From: Phycisphaeraceae bacterium
GTDB lineage: Bacteria; Planctomycetota; Phycisphaerae; Phycisphaerales; Phycisphaeraceae
Reading direction: 5' to 3'
DNA: 8,938 nt
NCBI GenBank assembly: GCA_020850375.1
Contig: JADZET010000399.1
Coordinates: 1-8,938, forward strand
Shown here: positions 5,762 to 8,938 of the stretch, piece by piece
Layout of the letters: every line of letters starts with the position of its first letter
How positions within the stretch are numbered: the first letter of the stretch is position 1
Made by a program: the position numbers and the translations under genes
Notes under the pieces: model-generated
The model's database searches: none
What the model saw: the letters and a program-made list of their open reading frames with translations, nothing else
What the model was told of the DNA's origin: nothing

Positions 5762-6583
5762 TCACGACAGGTGCTCGCGGAAGAACGCCAGCACCGACGG
5801 CATCCACGGCCGGCGCTCCATGCCATGCTCCGCCCCGGGAACGATCGTCAGCTCGCACGGCACCCCGGCCGCACGCAGGGCGTCGTGCATGCGGATGCTC
5901 TGGTCAACCGGACAGAGCGAGTCAGCGTCTCCGTGAAAGAGCATGAACGGCGGCGCGTCGGATGTGACCTGTAGCGCCGGGCTGGCCAGGCGGGCGAGTA
6001 CTGGCTTCTCCGCCACCGTTCCCCCCAGCAGGCTCACCAGCGGCTCCTTGCCCGGCGGGTCGGGCTTCTTGCCCGGCCGGCGCTCATAGAGCTCCCCGGC
6101 CGCGGGCAGGTCTGTCACCGCGAAGAACGAGACCACCGCATGCACAGCGCTCGACTGATCGAGGTGCGGCCCATCGCCTTCGAGTTGGGCATTGCCCGCC
6201 GTCACGCCCAACAGGCACGCCAGATGCCCGCCCGCCGAGGTGCCCAGCGCGCCGAGCCTGTCGGCCGCGTACCCATACTCCCCCGCGTGGGCCCGCAGCC
6301 AACGCACCGCCGCCTTGGCGTCATGGATCTGGGCGGGGAACTTCGCCTTCTGGCTGAACCGGTAGTTCATCGCCGCGAACGCCAGCCCGCCGTCCGCCGG
6401 CAGCCACTCCATCTCGAACGTGTCCTTCGAGTGCGCCCGCCAGCTCCCGCCATGGATGTAGAGCACCATCGGCGGCGCAGCCCCAGCCGAGCGACGCGGA
6501 ACGTACAGGTCCATCCGCAATTCCTCCTCGGGCCGGGTCGCGTAGACGATGTCAGCGAGCTTCTCGTAGGGCTCAGGAATCAT
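5762..6583 (-). CDS. Alpha/beta-hydrolase esterase (BD-FAE / hormone-sensitive lipase-like group)
   Basis: The 273-residue cytosolic enzyme is probably a carboxylic-ester hydrolase acting on acyl or acetyl esters. The fold is read from LRMDLYVP (first strands), the oxyanion motif YIHGGSW (residues 42-48), MNYRFS, the HDAKAAVRWLRAHA helix, the nucleophile elbow LGTSAGGH (Ser116), FHGDADSLCPV (Asp221) and GAEHGM (His253), so the catalytic triad is complete and in the usual order. There is no signal peptide or lipobox. I start at the ATG complementary to 6581-6583, where the protein begins MIPEPYEKLADIVYA as homologues usually do. No clear Shine-Dalgarno site is visible. A GTG at 6640 would add 19 residues of Gly/His-rich sequence that looks non-coding. 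Its substrate (xylan acetate, feruloyl ester or small ester) cannot be told. It lies upstream of the peptidase gene on the same strand, 208 bases away, so co-transcription is possible but unproven. Confidence 0.85.
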   Translation of the reverse strand: MIPEPYEKLADIVYATRPEEELRMDLYVPRRSAGAAPPMVLYIHGGSWRAHSKDTFEMEWLPADGGLAFAAMNYRFSQKAKFPAQIHDAKAAVRWLRAHAGEYGYAADRLGALGTSAGGHLACLLGVTAGNAQLEGDGPHLDQSSAVHAVVSFFAVTDLPAAGELYERRPGKKPDPPGKEPLVSLLGGTVAEKPVLARLASPALQVTSDAPPFMLFHGDADSLCPVDQSIRMHDALRAAGVPCELTIVPGAEHGMERRPWMPSVLAFFREHLS

Positions 6584-6749
6584 GCGGCGTGTGTTGCCTG
6601 TTGCATCGTGCCGGTGAACATCCCCCCCGCCATCGAACACGATAGGGCCAGCAGGTTACTCCCGCGCCTCGCTCCGGGACAAATGAACGCCGATCGCACC
6701 CGACGCCCCGGAACATGGGAAACCATTAAGAGAAAGATGGTGAACTGAC

Positions 6750-6763
6750 CGATAACTCTATCG
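6750..6763. promoter_or_regulatory. Inverted repeat upstream of the sigma-54 promoter, possible enhancer half-site pair
   Basis: CGATA (6750-6754) and TATCG (6759-6763) are perfect inverted arms with the spacer ACTC. The repeat lies about 78 bases upstream of the -24 box at 6841, a distance at which NtrC-type activators commonly bind. The arms are short, so chance is a real alternative. Confidence 0.25.
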
Positions 6764-6840
6764 CAGATCAAGGCCAGCGTAGGATGCGCGGCCGATTTCC
6801 CCCCGCCCCCGGTAAGGTGTGCCCCAGAAGGGACTACGCG

Positions 6841-6855
6841 TGGCAGGGGGCTTGC
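6841..6855 (+). promoter_or_regulatory. Sigma-54 (-24/-12) promoter of the flgN-kinase-regulator unit
   Basis: TGGCAGGGGGCTTGC contains the -24 element TGGCA (6841-6845) and the -12 element TTGC (6852-6855), with the invariant GG and GC separated by exactly 10 bases as in the consensus TGGCAC-N5-TTGC. Only the sixth base (G for C) departs from the core. Transcription would start near 6867, about 54 bases before the flgN ATG. The downstream unit encodes a kinase and an NtrC-like regulator, the class that activates sigma-54, which supports the call. Sequence match only. Confidence 0.6.
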
Positions 6856-6920
6856 GTGTCTTCCCGCCGCGTCGCACGTCACGGCGAATCGAACGCGGGC
6901 GTTGCACGAAAGGGTCATGG

Positions 6921-7394
6921 ATGACCGACCGCACTGAACCATCTCCGGCCCTCGACGCTGAACAACTCGTCGAGCTCCTGCGCCGTCAGGAGTCGTTGTT
7001 CAACCACCTGGCCGAGCTCTCCGTCCAGCAGGAAGCCCTGATCAACCAGGACAACGCCGCCGACCTGCTGTCCGTGCTTGGCCAACGCCAGCAGGTCATC
7101 GACCAGCTCAACGACCTGTCCCAGCAGTTCAAGCCGTTCCGCTCGCGGTGGGACGCCTTCCGCTCGACGTTGCCCGCCGCCACGCGTCAGACCGTCGAGG
7201 CCATCCTCGGCCGGATCGAGAACATGCAGCAGGCCGTCGCCAAGCGTGACGAGGCCGACTGCCAGCTCCTGCGTCAGCGTCAGCAGCGCATCAGCGGCGA
7301 GTTCCAGCACATGGCCCGCGTCTCCGGCGCACGGATGGCCTACCGTTCGCAGACGGCTCCGCCGCCGGCGCGCCTGGCGGATCAACGAGGATAA
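6921..7394 (+). CDS. flgN: FlgN-like flagellar export chaperone
   Basis: The 157-residue protein should be a cytosolic helical chaperone. FlgN proteins bind the hook-filament junction proteins FlgK and FlgL and deliver them to the flagellar export gate. Visible features fit this: it is nearly all helix and very rich in Gln, Leu and Arg; the opening LVELLRRQESLFNHLAEL, QEALINQDNAADLL and LGQRQQVIDQLNDL show the FlgN pattern of a first helix with RQ and a second helix with LxxRQxxID; then come FRSRWDAF and the long C-terminal helix VAKRDEADCQLLRQRQQRI. I chose the ATG at 6921 because GAAAGGG (6908-6914) is well placed; the ATG at 6917 is in another frame. The sigma-54 promoter at 6841 lies upstream and a sensor kinase starts 18 bases after its stop. 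The assignment rests on pattern and context, so an unrelated coiled-coil protein cannot be excluded. Confidence 0.7.
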   Translation: MTDRTEPSPALDAEQLVELLRRQESLFNHLAELSVQQEALINQDNAADLLSVLGQRQQVIDQLNDLSQQFKPFRSRWDAFRSTLPAATRQTVEAILGRIENMQQAVAKRDEADCQLLRQRQQRISGEFQHMARVSGARMAYRSQTAPPPARLADQRG

Positions 7395-7412
7395 GTCAGG
7401 GTAGTGTCCTTC

Positions 7413-8417
7413 ATGAGACATCGGCCGACCAGCCAAGCCGCCGCCCTCGTGGACGAAGTCGCTCCACGCACCGGCGAGCCCGCGCTCCCGCCCGCCGCGG
7501 CCGCGCCGACGGCCAAGGCCGACGAACGCCTCGACGACCTCGCCCAGATCATCCGCGCCTACAACCAGGTCACCGAGAACCTCCGAAAATCGCACGAAGG
7601 ACTGCAGGCCCAGGTCGCCCGCCTGCGCGAGGAGCTGGCCTCGACCAACGCCCAGCTCCAGCGGAGCAAGCGCCTCGCCGCCCTGGGCGAGATGGCCGCG
7701 GGCATCTCCCACGAGATCCGCAACCCTCTGGCCGCCATCGGCCTCTACGCCCGCATGCTCGTCGAGGACCTGCCCGCCCTCGATGGCTCGCAGGCCTGCC
7801 AGGACGTCGCGGGCAAGATCGCCTCGGCCGTCCGCTCCCTCAACGCCGTCGTCGGCGACGTCCTGAACTTCTCTCGCGAGATGGCGCCCAAACGCCAGCA
7901 CATCGACGCCTCGGCGCTGATCAGCGGCGCGCTCGACGCCCAGGCCCCCGCCATCGCCGCGACCGGCATCGCCGTCCAACGCCTTGATCAGCAACCGGGC
8001 GATGACGTCCCGCTCTGGGCCGACCCCCAGCTCATGCACCAGGCCCTGGTCAACCTCATCCGCAACGCCGTCGAGGCCATGGCCGAGAAGCAGGGGGGTT
8101 CTCCCCTCCGCACCAGGACGCTGACCCTCGACGCCCACCGCCATGGCGAGTCGACCCTCCTGATCGTCCGCGACACCGGCCCGGGCATTCCCGCCGAGGT
8201 GCTCGAGCGGATCTTCAATCCCTTCTTCACCACCCGCAGCACCGGCACCGGCCTGGGCCTTGCCATCGTCCACCGCATCGTCGACGCCCACGGCGGCGCC
8301 ATCGCCGTCGCCCAGGACGACGGCGCCGTCTTCGAGATCACCCTGCCATCCCCGCCCAAGCCAAGCATTCGTGAAACCACACCGACCCAAGACCTTGTGC
8401 CCGAGGCGGTGACCTAG
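7413..8417 (+). CDS. Soluble sensor histidine kinase (NtrB/FlgS type)
   Basis: The 334-residue kinase autophosphorylates and should pass phosphate to the regulator encoded next. It has an Ala/Pro-rich N-terminus (1-35), a coiled-coil segment about 38-88 and a HisKA domain with GEMAAGISHEIRNPL (phospho-acceptor His100). The HATPase domain shows the N box LVNLIRNAVEAM (Asn218), G1 box DTGPGIP (254-260), F box FNPFFTT (269-274) and G2 box GTGLGLAIV (278-286), so every ATP-binding motif is intact. There is no membrane segment and no recognisable PAS or GAF sensor. A cytosolic signal, such as the state of the flagellar export apparatus as for FlgS in epsilon-proteobacteria, is plausible but inferred. 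The start is uncertain: ATG at 7413, or GTG at 7404 adding three residues. AGGG at 7398-7401 is 11 bases from the ATG and too close to the GTG. The tail after residue 312 is short and disordered. Confidence 0.9.
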   Translation: MRHRPTSQAAALVDEVAPRTGEPALPPAAAAPTAKADERLDDLAQIIRAYNQVTENLRKSHEGLQAQVARLREELASTNAQLQRSKRLAALGEMAAGISHEIRNPLAAIGLYARMLVEDLPALDGSQACQDVAGKIASAVRSLNAVVGDVLNFSREMAPKRQHIDASALISGALDAQAPAIAATGIAVQRLDQQPGDDVPLWADPQLMHQALVNLIRNAVEAMAEKQGGSPLRTRTLTLDAHRHGESTLLIVRDTGPGIPAEVLERIFNPFFTTRSTGTGLGLAIVHRIVDAHGGAIAVAQDDGAVFEITLPSPPKPSIRETTPTQDLVPEAVT

Positions 8418-8442
8418 ATTCCACCGGAATAACGCGTTTTTT
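8418..8442 (+). terminator. Weak hairpin with T-run between kinase and regulator, possible attenuator
   Basis: Directly after the kinase stop, ATTCC (8418-8422) and GGAAT (8426-8430) form a 5-bp stem with the loop ACC. AACGCG and then six T (8437-8442) follow. The stem is short and the T-run is six bases away, so termination would be partial at best. It could lower expression of the regulator relative to the kinase. Confidence 0.25.
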
Positions 8443-8483
8443 CCCTTGAATCCCCGCCTGCCACCCCAACCCCCGGTCCCGTC

Positions 8484-8938
8484 ATGACGCAGAAAATCCT
8501 GGTAGTCGACGACAAGCAGATGATGCGTGACAGCGTCGGGGCGACGCTCCAGCGGGCGGGCTACTCCGTGGTGGCCGCGGCCGACGGCGAGACCGCGCTC
8601 AAGCTCCTCGCCCGCCACCGCCCCGCCGCCGTGATCAGCGACCTCAAGATGCCCGAGATGGACGGCCTCGAGCTCCTGTCGCGCATCCGCCGCGCCGACG
8701 ATCAGGCGCCCGTCATCCTCATGACCGCCTACGGCACGATCGACGCCGCCGTCGAGGCCATGAAGCAGGGCGCCTTCGACTTCATCCAGAAGCCCTTCGA
8801 GGGCGACCAGCTGGTCGTGGTCGTCAAGCGCGCCGTCGAGCACCGCCGCCTGCTCCAGGAAAACGCCGTCCTGCGCTCCACCGCCCGCATCTACCACAGC
8901 GACCCCGTCCTCGTCGGCTCGACCGACGTGATGCGCAA
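8484..8938 (+). CDS. Response regulator, receiver domain of an NtrC/FlgR-type sigma-54 activator, 3' part missing
   Basis: The first 151 residues are visible; the frame stays open to the window edge. Residues 1-120 are a complete receiver domain: ILVVDDKQMMRDS with acidic Asp9 and Asp10, phospho-acceptor Asp53 in ISDLKMPEMDG, Thr81 in LMTAYGT and Lys103 in FIQKPF. A linker helix (RAVEHRRLLQENAVLRS) follows, and then LVGSTDVMR, which resembles the IVGxSxxM opening of sigma-54-interacting AAA+ domains. This and the ATAYGT-IDAAVEAMKQGAFDFIQKP style of the receiver point to the NtrC family. The AAA+ GAFTGA motif and the DNA-binding helix-turn-helix would lie outside the window. It is the presumed partner of the kinase 66 bases upstream. 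The ATG at 8484 starts a canonical receiver, but no Shine-Dalgarno sequence precedes it (pyrimidine-rich CCCCGGTCCCGTC). Confidence 0.9.
   Translation, partial: MTQKILVVDDKQMMRDSVGATLQRAGYSVVAAADGETALKLLARHRPAAVISDLKMPEMDGLELLSRIRRADDQAPVILMTAYGTIDAAVEAMKQGAFDFIQKPFEGDQLVVVVKRAVEHRRLLQENAVLRSTARIYHSDPVLVGSTDVMR

Larger units (their letters stand above)
6584..6920. other. 337-base divergent intergenic region between esterase and flgN
   Basis: No gene is supported here. The region separates the minus-strand esterase from the plus-strand flagellar unit. It holds a sigma-54 promoter candidate (6841-6855), a perfect inverted repeat CGATA-ACTC-TATCG at 6750-6763 and a weaker one ACCAT/ATGGT at 6722-6740. 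The part around 6720-6770 is locally AT-richer. I found no convincing sigma-70 promoter for the esterase. The frame open from 6819 into flgN lacks a ribosome binding site before 6921. Confidence 0.6.

Noticed and set aside
6915..8897. Very long minus-strand open frame (660 codons) opposite flgN, the kinase and the regulator.
   Set aside because: Its translation is Gly/Ala/Asp/Leu/Val-rich low-complexity sequence without family motifs, while the plus strand encodes three recognisable proteins. It is the usual antisense shadow in GC-rich DNA.
1..8938. CRISPR arrays, tRNA or rRNA genes, insertion sequences, attachment sites.
   Set aside because: I saw no regularly spaced repeats, tRNA cloverleaf or TTC-loop pattern, rRNA-like stretch, transposase motif or terminal repeats anywhere in the window.

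Overview
The window is GC-rich, densely coding bacterial DNA. Two secreted proteins end in the short PEP-CTERM tail (PEP box, hydrophobic stretch, Arg cluster) in the compact form common in planctomycetes. Together with a Kdo (LPS) pathway pair, a flagellar chaperone and a two-component system, this suggests a motile member of the Planctomycetota, perhaps Phycisphaerae. That placement is inference; there is no rRNA or marker gene here.

Layout. (1) 1-1102, plus strand: the 3' part of kdsD (arabinose-5-phosphate isomerase) overlaps kdsC (Kdo-8-phosphate phosphatase) by one base, giving two steps of Kdo synthesis. (2) 1103-1483: a 381-base gap, AT-richer at its start, with a 16-bp palindrome, a fair sigma-70-like promoter and a strong GC hairpin in the leader. 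(3) 1484-2506: a secreted PEP-CTERM protein with a probable beta-sandwich body, closed by a rho-independent terminator at 2539-2568. (4) 2687-4042: a cytosolic GH20-type beta-N-acetylhexosaminidase-like enzyme. (5) 4039-5553, minus strand: a secreted PEP-CTERM protein that looks like a clan CD (legumain/caspase-like) cysteine peptidase with its halves in swapped order. Its stop codon shares the palindrome CTAG with that of the convergent GH20 gene. (6) 5762-6583, minus strand: a cytosolic alpha/beta-hydrolase esterase. (7) 6584-6920: a divergent intergenic region carrying a good -24/-12 sigma-54 promoter. (8) 6921-8938, plus strand: a flagellar regulatory unit made of a FlgN-like chaperone, a soluble NtrB/FlgS-type histidine kinase and the receiver part of an NtrC/FlgR-type regulator cut by the window edge.

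How they fit together. kdsD-kdsC supply Kdo for the outer membrane. The central block (PEP-CTERM protein, GH20, PEP-CTERM peptidase, esterase) looks like surface and glycan-related accessory genes, but no shared pathway can be shown. The flagellar block makes a plausible circuit: an NtrC-type regulator, activated by the kinase, would act with sigma-54, and the best sigma-54 site in the window sits in front of this same gene set. The most notable item is the apparently circularly permuted legumain-like peptidase at 4039-5553.
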